Shown here: piece by piece, positions 47,706 to 60,441 of the stretch | How positions within the stretch are numbered: position 1 is the first letter of the stretch | How the letters are laid out: each line of letters begins with the position of its first letter | Assembly (NCBI GenBank): GCA_028829895.1 | Contig: CM054183.1 | Span: forward strand, 73,457,571-73,521,570 | DNA from: Sinotaia quadrata | Taxonomy: Eukaryota > Mollusca > Gastropoda > Architaenioglossa > Viviparidae | Reading direction: 5' to 3' | Length of the DNA stretch: 64,000 bases | Position numbers and translations under genes: made by a program | Notes under the pieces: model-generated | Database searches by the model: none | Told to the model about the DNA's origin: nothing | The model's input: only the letters and a program-made list of their open reading frames with translations

Positions 47706-47810
47706 GATTACAAACCTGAGTGGGATCCAACAAAATTCAAATCAGAAAAATGTGGCCGGGGTCCACTTTCTGGTGAAGGAGCTGAGGAAGATCACTTTGG
47801 AAGCTGGTCG
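47706..47810 (+). CDS. PITPNA: PITP coding exon 7
   Basis: Reads DYKPEWDPTKFKSEKCGRGP, then LSGEGAEEDHFGSWS. KFKS-x-K-x-GRGPL is the family motif carrying the Ser known as a PKC site in the mammalian protein; the residue after Lys is Cys here instead of the usual Thr. The acidic tail replaces the usual basic, Trp-containing stretch and is divergent. Acceptor tatatatatcag (poor pyrimidine tract), donor gtatgt. Confidence 0.95.
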
Positions 47811-49199
47811 GTATGTATCTTTTGCATTTTCACCACTATCTTCATTTTTTACGGAATACTCATCAGCATTTTTCTCACCTATACTTCTCCCAGATTTGCT
47901 GTCAGGGTGTATCCTTTTAAAGTTCAAAGGCAGAAATTAGAATGAATGACCAAGTTTGTTAAAAGTCTAGGTCATCTGTAAATTATCTGTTTTGTATAAG
48001 TAAAGATTTAGATGTTCTGATTAAATAAGAAATTTTAAATTATAGTCAGTTTTATTATTAGTGATTAAATTAATGGGGTTCTTGTGAGATCTATATGTAT
48101 GTGTGTGTATATATATATATGTGCAAGCCTTATGGAAAGAAAGGTTGAACATATGTAGGCATTCTTTCATATCAAGGGCCAGTAACATATTGAGAATAAT
48201 TTTGTACGATTAAATTATTTTACTTTTGATTTGAATGCAGTTAAGTCATTTCTCATATTTTCAGAGATAAATCTATTAAAATAGTAATTTTGTTGTTGTT
48301 CTGCTGTTGTTTCTCTCAAGACTTGTAAATCCTAAAAACTTAAGGTCTTTTAATGTTATTTGAAGGGAAAGACTATGCTATATTCATGTGTTCATTTGTT
48401 CAAAAAGATTCCTTTCGAGCAGTGCATATGTGTGTATTTGACTGTGCTGATTGGATCCCTGGTGAAGGTAGTAGACCATAATATTCTGATTCAGCAAAGA
48501 AAATAATTCTCCTTAGTAATGAGAAGAGATCATATTTTAATATGCTGAAATTGGTTGAATGTACATTTTGATCTTACTGTGATTAATTCATTGGACATGA
48601 TTCCCAAGTATGATTGCAATGTTTGTTTATAGACTTTTTATGGTCCTTTAGAATATAAGACCTGCCTTCCTTCCATTTTTAGCAGAAGAATCTCCCAGTC
48701 TTACCTCTAATCTCCTGCTCTTCCGCCTATGGAAGCGATTTTCTGCTTTCAATTTTATTTTATAATTTTCCAATCAGTTATGATAGGACAAAAAAACCTG
48801 CTTGTCTTGTATATAATCACCTGTTCTGTGTTTGCCAGCTGCCTGCATTGGTCAATGATAGTCGTTGTGTAAAATATTAGCGGGCTCCAGCCACCCTGTA
48901 ACAAACTGCCAGCCAAAGATGCTAAAATAATCATTGGTAGTTTGCTTCTCCTGTTGACCAATCATATCTGTCAAAACGCACTCAGTGTTTGGAAGTGTGC
49001 CTGTTTTAATGTTTTAAACTTCGCGCCTAGGAAACGTCCATAAATCAGCTCTATGTAGAATAAGAAAAGATGGTGGATACAGAGTGCAAAATTCTTGAGT
49101 AAAAAAAAGAATTAGAGAGGCTTTCAGAAAAAAATCAAGTTGAAGAGAATAAACCATAAGTGAAAAAAAAAAAGTGCTATGAACAAAAATACCGATCAG

Positions 49200-50335
49200 A
49201 CTAATACAGAAAGTGTAATTATTTGTGCCCAAGCGGAAAAAGGGAAACCTTTGTTTTATGCGCAGCATGCGGACTAGACTTTAAAATTGCACATGGTGGA
49301 CTGCATGATGTCAGTAGACATCTTGAAACTGCATCATATAAAAGCAATATGACTTCATGCCAGGGAGAAAGGCAGCTTAAAGCCTTTTGTCAGCCAAAGA
49401 AGAATTCTGAAACAGATGAACTTAGCTACAAATCATAAGGGCTGAGGCAACTATGTGTTGTTTGATAGCTTTCAACAATCTTGTGTTGAAAAGTTTCATA
49501 ACGTTTTCAAGTGTATATTTCCAGACAGCAAAATTGCTAGTGGTGAGTGTCTTCTTTTTTTTTATTAGTTTTTATTATTAGTTTCGGCATTTTTCTGAAT
49601 AGGGACCTCTAGTCTTTGTCTTATTTTTATGGAGTGAAAGTTACAGGAAAGGTTATTAATAATTATATTTAATTTTATATTATAATTAAATAACTCAAGT
49701 TAGGTTTAGTATTCCCTACACCAGCAATCCTCTCTTTGTTTTCTTTTCATGTTTACAGTAAGAGTTAGGGTTAGTGATAATTTAAGGAGTATAGTTATGC
49801 CTATGGCCAGAAGTAATTAACAACCCTTCCAATAACCATAATTCATAGTCAAGAGAAGACCCTAATTTTTATAGATTATCCCCAGTCCAAACCATAATCC
49901 CCCAAATTATTATTCAAGTGCTACTTTTTTGGTATTTTTAAATGTTTGAAATAGACAATCAGTTACTAATTAGTCTGTGAGTGAGAGGATGGGGGAAGGT
50001 AGGTCTGCCGTTCAAACCAAAAGGCCAACACATTGGAGAGGAAGCACAGGATTTATTTTAAAGCCAGAAGAAAATCACTTGACAAGAATCCATACTTCAC
50101 AGCCTTGTCATTGACAATGAAAGGCATTCTGACTGTACCCCACAGTTCTGCACACTGTGAAAGGATCTTCTCATTTGTAAGAAAAAAAAGACTGACCAGC
50201 CTGCTTCTTAAATCACAAAACACTTGAAAGTCTCCTTTTACTGAAGCCCCCATTCCAGCTTTTGAGAAGATGGAAAAGAGGGCATTGCAGAACTTAGTGT
50301 CTGCATATGCCAACAGCTTGAAAATCTAAAGAACT
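49200..50335 (+). pseudogene. hAT transposase relic with BED-like finger and C-terminal domain
   Basis: From 49223 the frame reads a BED-like zinc-finger segment, ETFVLCAACGLDFKIAHGG then LHDVSRHLETASYKS. The last ligand position is Tyr where His is expected. A piece at 49440-49550 continues the transposase start. The catalytic core is deleted. At 50090-50320 the C-terminal dimerisation region remains: FTALSLTMKGILTVPHSSAH, CERIFSFVRKKR, then RALQNLVSAYANSLK. Start and end of the element could not be placed. Confidence 0.75.
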
Positions 50336-51353
50336 ACCATAACAACATTGTTTGAATAATGTATGATTTTGTTTTCAATATAGGCCAATCGTGGAGTGAC
50401 TCTTTTGCAAAGATTTGGAAATATACTATTTTCTTGAAATGTTTAGTTTTAAAGATGCCGATCATATTTATCAATATTGTTTTATTTGCTCATTTAATTT
50501 TAACTATGGGTGACAATTTTATTATTTAGAAAAAAATAGTTTTAAATCATCGTTAATTTCAACAAGAAAAGATAACTCTAGATTCTAAAATTGTAAACAT
50601 CATTTGAAAAACATCAGCTCTGAAATGTTTCAGTTCTTTCAAGCGTTTTGTTTACTGTAACACAACCTTAATATTTAGTTTATTGTTTCGTTTTTGCTTA
50701 TATTTAAAAAAATTTCTTGTCCCAATTTGTTTCTTATTTGAACATCGTTTTACAGTGTAAAAAATCTCATTATTTTTGAGGTCTCCCCTCCCCTGACTTG
50801 TAATTTCTTTACACTTCTGCGTAAATGGAGAAATAGCTAACTTAAGGTTGTTGTTTTGTTTTTTAATAATAAAGACAGCGGGTTGCTGTACATTCGTTCT
50901 TAATCTTATAGCTAACTTAATATTTCTTGCATGTTTTACTTTATTTACTCCAGAGAGAGTTAAATATTGTTTGATCCTTTCACTCATTTAGCAGATAAGC
51001 AATGTATACTTTTTTCTGTACATTAATAGCAAGTTATTAAAAGTATGCAGCTAATAGTTATCCTACCTTCAGATTATTTTGAAGAAGCATACTTGTTTAA
51101 AGAAATTGCATGCATGTAATTTGTGTCATTTTATCTGTAATTGCTAGATATTTTTTAAATATTTAATTTTGAGGTTCTTTGTATGCTTTCAACTTTGAAA
51201 ATATCATCATACATTTACAAGTAATATTTAATGCTACATGTTATTTTCTTTATTACCAAAGACTAATGGAATCAGTACAAAACCATATTTTTTATGTACA
51301 ATAAGTTTTTATAAAAAATTACTGATTACTTGTATTTACAGTGGGTTCATGTT

Positions 51354-51480
51354 ATTAACTCTTTACCGGGCAGACATTTTTCCTTTTTTAGCTCTAAACG
51401 GGCAAGATTTTTCTTATGATGTCAGGACTTTCTATTGCTCTTCCGTGAATTGAATTTTATTTCTGTTCTTAAAAGTCAAA
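51354..51480. mobile_element. piggyBac-like terminus (fragment)
   Basis: TTAA followed by CTCTTTACCGGGCAGACATT and a TTTTTTAGCTCTAAACGGGC stretch is the inverted counterpart of the 3' ends at 1867 and 8635. The other end was not found; a TTAACCCTTTAAACATAATG at about 51953 is a weak candidate. Confidence 0.5.
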
Positions 51481-52377
51481 TACTCATACACATTATATGA
51501 TGAACTCAAACATGGCAATAATGGAGCACAGAAGCTCATTTTGAAACAATTAACTGCATGAAAAACATGCTTGGTCACTGTAACTACTCCCCTTCAAATT
51601 TCACTCAATACCTTCTGTTTGTATATACAGGGATTAAAAGTTGGTTGAGGATTTACAAGAGTTCTATACATTATAATAACTAAGTATGACATTAAAATTA
51701 AAAACTGAACAGTAGTACTATTGACTGTAGCTAAATTAAAAAAATTTTTTTTTCAAAGTTGTCCAGTACCAGTTCATTTATTTGTCAACAAATGTTCTCT
51801 TGTTTTGTTTTGTTTTCTATTTGTTTTTAACATTCAAAACTGGACAGAATTAGATCTATCATACTTTCTATGGAAAAATATAGAATTTTTTTATTTTTAA
51901 CTAATAAAAGGTATTAAAATAAGTGGGGTTTTTTTTTTATATTAACCCTTTAAACATAATGAAATATGGAAATTGTTTAATTTTTAACTAAGAAAAACTA
52001 TTAAAATAAGTGTTATTTGTTATAGTCACTCTTTAAGTTTATTTGTTTAACTCCTCTTAATGCACAAATATGTTGTACAAATATAAATTTTTGGTTGAGT
52101 GAATGTAACAATAAATGTTGGTGTCATGTCACATTCTCTCTCATACCTTCTGTTTAGGTTCAGACAAGTTAAATACTTTACATGTTTGGTCATACACAAA
52201 TGCCTGAATAGATTTTAAAAGGTCTTTGAAAGAAATAGATAGGAAGCCTGGTTAATAAAAAAAATACTTTAATTAATATCTAAAGCATAAATGTACATCA
52301 CTTGCTACTAAGACAATTTGAAAATTAAAAATGTTGATTAAAATAGGCATGAGGATTTACTATAGTGCACATTATGT

Positions 52378-52490
52378 TCTGTATGTACTCATTTCTCTAA
52401 GACAGGACAGAGCAGCACACACTTAACATATTCTGTATGCACTCATTTCTCTAAGACTGGACACAGCAGCATTTACTTAACACATAGATT
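52378..52490. repeat. Two-copy tandem duplication of about 57 bp
   Basis: TTCTGTATG(T/C)ACTCATTTCTCTAAGAC(A/T)GGACA(G/C)AGCAGCA(C/T) and the following ACTTAACA occur twice in a row with few differences. Confidence 0.9.
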
Positions 52491-52835
52491 TTTATTCCAC
52501 ATTTTTGTATTCACGTATTTGCATTGATAAGTAGCATGAGGTTTACATAATGTTCATGTTTCATCTGCTCAAAATATTTTCTTTAATACTTTGTTGTTTG
52601 TTTTAAAGTGGAAAAAGTAGGTTCTACAGAGAGTTTTGGTCAAGTAACTAAATCAACAGCTTTGTTTCGTAGGTTTAAACATTCTCTTTTTATCACTTTC
52701 CTTCATCTGATTTATCAATTTATTACTTTTTTTACATTTATTTCTGTGTGTGTACAAAGTGCATTTAAAAGAGAATAGTGTCAAAACAAAATGTCTAATT
52801 TAAGACTAATGACTTGTTTTGGCATATGCATACAG

Positions 52836-52931
52836 AAAACTGTTGAGCCTGTGATGTGCTGCTACAAAGTGGTTCGAGTCCTATTCAAATGGTGGGGACT
52901 TCAGAATCGGATAGAGAAATTCATAATGAAG
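52836..52931 (+). CDS. PITPNA: PITP coding exon 8 (membrane-docking WW motif)
   Basis: Reads [20 protein letters not shown], then [12 protein letters not shown], phase 0 at both ends. The Trp-Trp pair in the K-W-W-G-L-Q motif is the tip that inserts in membranes during lipid exchange. PVMC-(A/C)-YK is also diagnostic. Acceptor catatgcatacag, donor gtatgt. Confidence 0.96.
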
Positions 52932-53084
52932 GTATGTAAGACTTAAGATACATACAAATTTAGGGGTAATATGTAAAAATGATTATAAATGACCTTGCTT
53001 TCCTTCAGAGCTTAGAATTAACATCAGAAGCTTCGATTTGTTTAATACAAAATAATGACAAGTTATATCAACAAAAATTTAATT

Positions 53085-53190
53085 CAGCTTTAATATGTAT
53101 GATGTACATAGCTCTTATTTGTATGATGACAGTGCATGTAGCACTGATTTGTGTGATGTCATAATGCATACAGCTTTGATTTATGTGTTG
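53085..53190. repeat. Short tandem repeat, about 3 units of 31-33 bp
   Basis: Units follow TATGATG-x-CAT-x-TAGC(T/A)CT-x-ATTTGT, each slightly different. Confidence 0.7.
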
Positions 53191-55057
53191 TTGTGTTCCC
53201 ACCCCCTTGTTTCCAAATCAGTGAATTTGTCAAATTACTGTCTTCTAACATATGGGGTGGAGGTGAACATTATATAAGAGATTTGGCATGCAGACTTTTA
53301 ACATGTATAATAAGCACTAAATGGTTTGCTAAATTTTTTTTAAATTCTGGACCTCCAACTAGATATTCAATCAAACTCACAACAATGACCACAAAGAATT
53401 AAACAATGTTTATTTAATATAAACATGCATTTAACACATATACTTGTGATTCATTTGCTACACCCATTATGTTATTGACTCTGACATCATGCAGTACATC
53501 TACTTTTACTTATCTGCTGACCAATTTCACATTCATCAATCCCACAGCTCAAAATTTTTGTGTTCAAGAGATGTAGTAGTCCATACCTAGATTTTTCTAG
53601 TTCACACAATTCTGCTCTTGCCCTTATCTGCTTGATGAGGGATAGTTAGATCTGCCTCGTGTAGATCTTGGACAGATGAATGACTGTCATCAAAATTCTC
53701 TGGACTGCAGTACCACCATACCAAAAATTAAGTGTTTGACTGAAAAATCCTGTACTCTGCAAGTTCTCAATCAAAAAGTTTTCACAGTAGCACAAATGGT
53801 TCTAAAGAACTATTCATGCCTCACAAGCAGGAAATGAAAGTCATGGAACAATTTAATTTTAATTAATTTTCACTTTTACTGGCAAAGAACTCAGTCAACT
53901 GTTTAAAGTTTCTCGAGACTTACTATTTCTACTTACAAATTAAATCATTTAGCCTTGACATAGATCATAATTACATCATCAAATCAGCACTCATTATTTC
54001 TTCTTAGCCAAGAAGATTCTATTACGACTTGAACACACATCAGGTAAACAAAAAGATGGACGTCTTTTATTCGCTACAATGTTGCAGACCATTACATCCT
54101 GTCAAGTGATTAAATTATGTAAGTACGCATGCACTCTACACACTTTCAGCACTTTTAATCTTATTACAAGAATAGAATACACAGGAATCAAATAGTTTTA
54201 ATGCAGTAAAATCATCGGTTTTTTACAGATGTCAACCGACAAAAGTGCACATAGCACAACACATATCTTTCTATGTAATTCATCTGACAGCAGTTAATTT
54301 GTGTGAAACATCGTTCCCTCCTGCATGACCTACAGTATACAATTGAAATTTGTGTAAATGGTTTGTTTCTAGACTTCTCTACAGAGTTGCTTAAACAAGT
54401 TCTAGTTCTGCATTGTAGTGATTGTATTCATGTATTGTAGCAATTACAACCCAATTCTTTAAAGAAAAATCCTGGAGTTAGTAAAATATTGTTGGACAAT
54501 GTAGATATATGAAGCCTATATAAGTACAAAGACATAACATAATTAAAATTAGGTTCAAGAATTTTCTTGATATCATCAGGCTGTAGAGGTTTTGAGTATT
54601 TGAGAAGCATGAATATATATGTAATATATATTTTTAACATAATAATAAACTAACTACTCTTATGTACATTACTGGTTTACAATTTTGATCTCAACACAGA
54701 ATCTACCTAGGAAAGGTGGACTAAAGGAATAGAATATGAATGGGAATGATGATGCTAGAGAAATGGGTTGGAAGGGAATCCTGTAATAGCACTATTCAAA
54801 AACAGTGAAACAAACACTTAATTTAATAAAATAAGAAGTTTAAATATATATATACATTACTTTATTAAATGCATTTTGGAGAGTTTTTCAAGTTTTAAAA
54901 AACTTATTCACAGTCAGTTACTTTTGATTAATACTGCAGAAGTATTGAAGTGTTCAGATAATGCATATTTTGACAAATTTTGAAACTCTTTCAACTTTCA
55001 AACTTTCAAACCATGGGAGAGAAAAATCTGAAAAAAACAGATAATTACTCTCCAGAC

Positions 55058-56485
55058 CAGTGGTTTTCAACCTTTTTACACCTGCAGACCAGTGAAAATA
55101 GGAGAAATATTTTGCAAACTACTAAGGCAGAAATAAAAACCACTATTTATATTGTATTTTGTGTATTAGTTTTTAAATCTAATATTATAAAATACAAATT
55201 CTATAGTTATTTAAAATAACCAGAAACTGAGCAGTAAACAAAAATGGTAATAATAGAACTTCTTGAACTTTTGAGAAAGCAACATTTAATTGAAATAAAG
55301 TCACTGTGAAATCTGCTGCTGTTTCTTTGCTAGAGTATTTAATAACTATGGCTGCATCGTTGTTTCTGAGAGTCGAAGCACTGCATTGACATCCATTCTG
55401 TTTTTTGTGACTGACAGGGCTGAAAAAGTCTTCTCACACAAATAGTAGTTGAAAATATGACCAACAATTTAATAGCTCTGTAACTGAGAGATGGATATTC
55501 TTTTTCTAGTTATATCCAAAATTGAGACAGTGATTGCATTTTATTTTTGGACACCAGAGTGATATCAGAAGACAACTAGATCAGCTTTTCTTTTTCATGA
55601 AGATTAAGTGCACATGAGTTGACATCTTCCATGAGGTTACCTTTACAAGAATCCTCAAAGTTTTGAGCTAATGCCCTTAAATGTTCACTTATTATATTGA
55701 ATATGACTTTCCAGTTGACATCAGCAGCAATCAAAAGTCTTTGAAAAAGTGGAATCATTTCTATATCTTTTTCTTGTACGTGACTATCCCAAAGAGCCAG
55801 CTTCTTTTTGAATGCATCAGTCTTATTTCTCAGTGTAAAGATATTTGAGCAAAACCATGAAGAGAAATATTAAGTTCATTGAGAAGGCTAAATATGTCTG
55901 CCATATATGCCAGTTTAGCCATCCATTCCTCATCCAACAAAGGCTCTACTAGGGCAGAGTTTCACTCTCACATAAACTACTTTACTTCTTCCCTCAGTTC
56001 AACAAGGTGTGAAAGAACCCTTCCTCTTGATAGCCACCTCACTTCTGCATAGAGAAGATGTTGGTGTTGTGAGTCTGTACTTCACACAGTGTTGAGATCA
56101 GCCTGGAGTTCATAGCTCGACTTTGAATTCATTTATGATTTTCACCACATCATTCATCACAGTGTTTAGTTCAGTAGAAAGCTTCTCTACAGCTATGTGC
56201 TCCTGGTGGATCATACAGTGAGTGGACAAAATTTCTGGATGAGAAACATCCTTTATTTTTGCATCTACACCTGAGCGATGTCCAGTCATGCTCACAGCAC
56301 CATCCATATACATTCCGATGTATTTGCCCTGTCTAAGCCCTGCGCTTGAAAATACTCCCTAAGAGCACTTAATATCTCTGAACTAGTGGTCATGGGCATG
56401 ATCTAAGCATACCATTTGTTAAGTGGCAATAACTTTTTCACAGACCAGCAGGAAATTTCTGTGGTCCGGCAGTTGAAAACCACTG
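55058..56485 (-). mobile_element. hAT element, ZBED5/SCAND3-like, decayed
   Basis: Ends are CAGTGGTTTTCAACCTTTTT and, inverted, CAGTGGTTTTCAACTGCCGG, with a perfect 8-bp duplication CTCCAGAC on both sides (55050-55057 and 56486-56493). The minus strand reads transposase fragments: YMDGAVSMTGHRSGVDAKI, STHCMIHQEHIAVEKL, ELNTVMNDVVKIINEFK (56313-56110), and LWDSHVQEKDIEMIPLF-type sequence near 55760. The D-G-A-x-x-M-T and HC-x-IH motifs match the ZBED5-like hAT group. At 1.43 kb with several stops, it cannot be autonomous. Confidence 0.9.
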
Positions 56486-57179
56486 CTCCAGACTATCATT
56501 ATTAAAATAAAATAAATCATAATTGTAAAACATTGGAATCATTTTAAAGAATTTTTATTAGAATTAAACTGGTAAGTTATATTATTTTTAGTTTGGCACT
56601 TTAACTTTTAAAGGGTGTTAATATAAACAACATCTTATGAGTAAATATACTGTACATAGATTTTGCTGTTCATTATCAAATAATGGATTGTTACAGTGGA
56701 TACTATTTTTATGCATTGTATGAGTTAAGTTCTGGAGTTATGGGATGGTTCAGTAGTTTCACCCTAAGCCAGATTTCACTATATTTTAGATTTCACTCTT
56801 TTATGTTTGTTTATCAACTCCAGTGGAACATATCTGTCTTGACTTCAAACATGCATATACATACATCTTAACATTTGCATTCTGTTTCTGACACTTGAGT
56901 TTTTCAGTACTATCATGAAAATTGAGACATTTTGTTAACATTCTTTTTCATATCAGGGTTCTGCCACCATAAACAAACTGCATTTGGAACTTGCCTACCT
57001 TAGAGAATTTTTGAAATATTGTATTTTTTGTATTTACTAAGCCAGATATTAATGAATTCACATTCAAAATAACAATATAAAAATAAAATATTTAGAGAAT
57101 GAATAACATAAATAAAATTGATTTACAAATTTTACAAATGTTCCCTTTAAATAAGCAGTGATACAGAGGAGATAGTGCT

Positions 57180-59225
57180 TTTTAAATGATGCACTTTGAG
57201 AGCCCTTATGAAAATGACCTTGTCTCTTTTATCTCAGCTCATAAGACACCACATTCCAGCAAGACAGAGGCCCCCCCCAAAAAAACAAAAAAAAAAAAAA
57301 TTAAATCATCATTCCATTGTTCCCTTCATTCCATTCGGATTACATTCCATTCAACTTTGAGAAGCCAAGTTGATCAGTCATTATTCTCTGCTCCACACCT
57401 TCACTGGTTCACTGAATCAAGGATGGACAGAAGACACACACACACCGCATATCAGGGGAGACTGGGATATCAGCTCTACTCTCCACCCTCAAACCCTTTT
57501 CAGGATGGGGAAAACATTACGACAAATCATGCTACATGATCACAAGCAACAAGTAAAAAAGAGGCAAGAAGAACACTAATCCAATGGTGTTCAAATCTCC
57601 AACTACAAAGTCTATTGGGATGTTCATAAAGACAATGGGACCAACATATCCACAATTACGCCATTTGACCATGAGCTACATACAAATAACCAACCAATCA
57701 ACAAAGCTTACAATGAAGTACTCTGGGTTCTCTTTCAGCAGAGCACAGAAAACAGAGAAGCAAATAGCAAACATGATTACATGCTATTCTAAATCTTCAC
57801 ATGGTTCTTTAAGCTCATATCTCTCCATTGTGCAAACCTACATCAAGATCCAGTGAAACGCAAACAGACAGCATAAGTACAGGTGAGAAGGAAACGAATA
57901 CACAGATCATGTGGAAAATTCCTCCCACAACAAAAACAACTATACACATGTCAAAACAGGAAAATAGACAGGCAAACTCACAGACCCCAACAACTACAAC
58001 AGAGGAGGAAAAACACAGATTCCAATTACTGCAGCCAGAGAGAAAAAAATACAAGCAATGATCACAACAAAAGCAGAAGACAAAAATAAACAAAACATAA
58101 TCACCAGCACTCAGATGAACACAACAGAGACAAAGAAAAAAATAATACAAACAGAAGCGGATAATATCAAGTCAACCGACACACATACCGAGACAGAAGT
58201 TGACAGCACTCTGGAAGAGCTTACCACAGTGCTAAGGGCTCCATGCTCTCATCCTTGCTAGACACACCATCACAAACAACATCAATGGAAACAGCAACAC
58301 TAACAGTCTTAACAACAGAATGCCAGGCAACAACAACAGCAACAGAACAGCCACAAAAGAAAAAACAATGCCCACCACATCAGACAACAACAGAATCAAC
58401 AACAGCAGCCACAACCATGGCAACAACAAAAATGCCAACAAAACCTCTGCCAACAACAACAGCAAAGGCAGTCCAGAGAACAGCAGTTCATGCAGTGGGG
58501 TTACTTTAATCACTCCTCGACTACCTATACTGACCACCAGCACCCACCTTCAATGATCCCAACAGACACTGGGAACAGCTGTGATGCCAGCGTCAACAAT
58601 GAAAACACCACTAGTAAGGAGGAACATCCCAGGCACATGTACATGCTAAGTACAGACTTGGCCTGGGCTCTGTAAGACACCCCCTCCCACTACAACAAGA
58701 ACGTCTACAAAAACACCCAACAGTGCTTTAGCCCATGGATTTGCTGGCCAGACTTGCTATTGCACTGGACGAGCGCACCACAACCATTCCCAAATGCAAT
58801 GCTTCATAATCAGTCACCAACACTTCATAACCAGTCTACAGAAACAGGAAACAGGAAATTAACAGCAACGCTCTTCCAAACATGGACAACACAACTTTTA
58901 CAGCTGCAGTCACCAGATTCAATAAATACAAACTACATTCTTCTACATTTGACAAGAACTCTAAGAGGAAAAAATCTTTTTAATTTAAAATATTTTTAAA
59001 AAAATTAATCCAGAACTTTACCTCTACAATTACAAATACCTCCACCAAAACAACACCAGTCTCCCTCTCCAGAAACAATTAGGAGAGGAAGTCCCCTCAG
59101 AAACAACCCAAGACAGAGAAAATCTAATGATAAAAAGTCTACAGTGGCTTCTGAGGGGAATGGCAAGGCAGATCCTGGCAAGAAAGTGAATGTTGATTCT
59201 TCCTCTTACACTCTGCTTAAATAAT
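57180..59225 (+). other. A/C-rich, protein-like block of unknown family
   Basis: The + strand is strongly depleted of G and T. Several overlapping frames stay open: 57186-57539, 57584-57856 (MVFKSPTTKSIGMFIKTMGP...), 57828-58261 in pieces, 58243-58556 and 58754-58999. CAA/CAG-type triplets at 58320-58490 give Gln-, Asn- or Thr-rich readings depending on frame. The last part (59030-59225) ends in KSNDKKSTVASEGNGKADPG-like sequence and a stop, related to 33650-33760. The composition resembles the gag/ORF1 region of a retroelement, but no diagnostic motif was seen and the function is not known. Confidence 0.4.
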
Positions 59226-60318
59226 AATGTTAACAGTGTGTGCAACTGATGATGAGTACAAGTTCTAGTAGATCTCTACACATATGAGATAACTGTCAGG
59301 TATTTAGGGCTAGAACCAGAAAGTGATAGTAAAGAGAAGGAATCTTATGTTGTATTCTACTGTGAAAAGTAGTCAGTGGAGTAGAGACATGATTGGTTCT
59401 TGGTACTCCAAGAATAATACTAGTTTTAAACCTTCAAAGTTTTCTAAGACAAAGGTAAACGTGAGACGAGAGAATTACAATAGTAATGCACAGAGTTTTT
59501 ATTGTGTCAGCTGCTGGCAATTTGTGAATAGTGTTCATTCATCTTAATTCCATGTATGTATTTTGATGCAGTGTGAGAGAGTTATTAACATTAACACCCA
59601 GATTTTTAAGTGATTGACTAAATTCAATAGAAATGTCAATAATATTCATTGATTGGCAGAGAGGATTTAGAAACTCTTTTAGGAGTAACAAGTGTAACTT
59701 TATTTTTTAACATTCATTTGTAATTTAATAATTTACATTCAGAAACACTTTTTGCACACTGGATGATGGAAGAAGTTTCATTTGAGAAGCTAGATTTTTA
59801 GTTGAGTATAATCAACATAGAACAGGTGGAACACAAGATGGCAATATAGCACTGGAATAGGGCTCTGTAGAAAGAAAAAGATCTGAGAACAGAACCCTGT
59901 TCGACATACCATAACAAAGATCATAAGGGCTGAAATGTTTACCATTTACTAGCACAATTTGTTTTCTTTCAGACATTAATGATCTGAATGAAGAGATCTA
60001 CCAATGATGCCAAATACATGTTGTAGATGTATGTTGTGTATGCCTGTTATCTGATAATAGCATTGTTTCTGCCTGACATCTTCCTCTCTTTCATACACTC
60101 ACACCTGCCAATGAGACAGTGCACAAGAAAGTGATTCTGTAATCCTAAAATATCTGGTCAGTTGCATTTTCATCATACCATTTGTATATCAGTAATATGC
60201 ATTTTAAAACTAGTTATGAAAAATACCTGAATAAAATGATTATTATAAACAATGTAAGATTTCTCAATCATTTCTCATATATCTATTCATATATATGTAC
60301 ACCTTCTTTTCTTTTTAG

Positions 60319-60441
60319 CAAGAAAAGCGTCTGTTCACAAATTTTCATCGACAAGTGTTCTGTTGGATTGACAAATGGTATGGATTGACTATTGAGGACA
60401 TCAGAAGAATTGAAGAAGAGACAAAGATTGAGCTGGACAAG
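60319..60441 (+). CDS. PITPNA: PITP coding exon 9
   Basis: Reads [20 protein letters not shown], then [20 protein letters not shown] and K. The [15 protein letters not shown](K/R)W motif is highly conserved, and E-E-E-T near the end includes the Glu that contacts the lipid head group. The acceptor ttttctttttag is good; the donor gtaaaa is weak. The usual family end has about 10-15 more residues, so another short exon is expected. If this donor were not used, the frame would stop at 60469-60471 after nine more codons. Confidence 0.95.

Larger units (their letters stand above)
47811..52835. other. PITP intron 7
   Basis: About 5 kb, with a hAT relic (49200-50335), a piggyBac-type end near 51354 and a small tandem duplication (52378-52490). 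Otherwise AT-rich intron without recognisable content. Confidence 0.7.
52932..60318. other. PITP intron 8
   Basis: The longest intron after the first (7.4 kb). It holds a tandem repeat (53085-53190), a hAT element (55058-56485) and an A/C-rich block (57180-59225). The stretches 53200-55050 and 59230-60310 show nothing I can name. Confidence 0.7.
24296..60441 (+). other. PITPNA: Class I phosphatidylinositol transfer protein gene (PITP alpha/beta), nine coding exons
   Basis: Joining the nine exons gives one frame of 278 codons, against about 270 residues for vertebrate PITPs. Class I PITPs are soluble START-like proteins that move phosphatidylinositol and phosphatidylcholine between membranes and supply lipid for phosphoinositide signalling. 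Features kept: Q73-Y-T-K-K77 (head-group-binding Thr and Lys), A104-W-N106-A-Y-P-Y-C111 (lipid-binding Asn and the reactive Cys), S183 in the KFKS segment (equivalent to the known PKC site), the membrane-docking W224-W225 pair in FKWWGLQ, and R267-I-E-E-E-T (C-terminal Glu). All introns are GT-AG with matching phases (2, 0, 2, then 0). An enlarged loop lies at residues 50-71. Class II (RdgB) PITPs lack these exact motifs. The last few codons are missing. Confidence 0.9.

Noticed and set aside
58232..58543. Minus-strand Leu-rich frame resembling a transmembrane protein
   Set aside because: It is the shadow of the CAA/CAG-rich + strand; the leucines come from reading the triplets in reverse.
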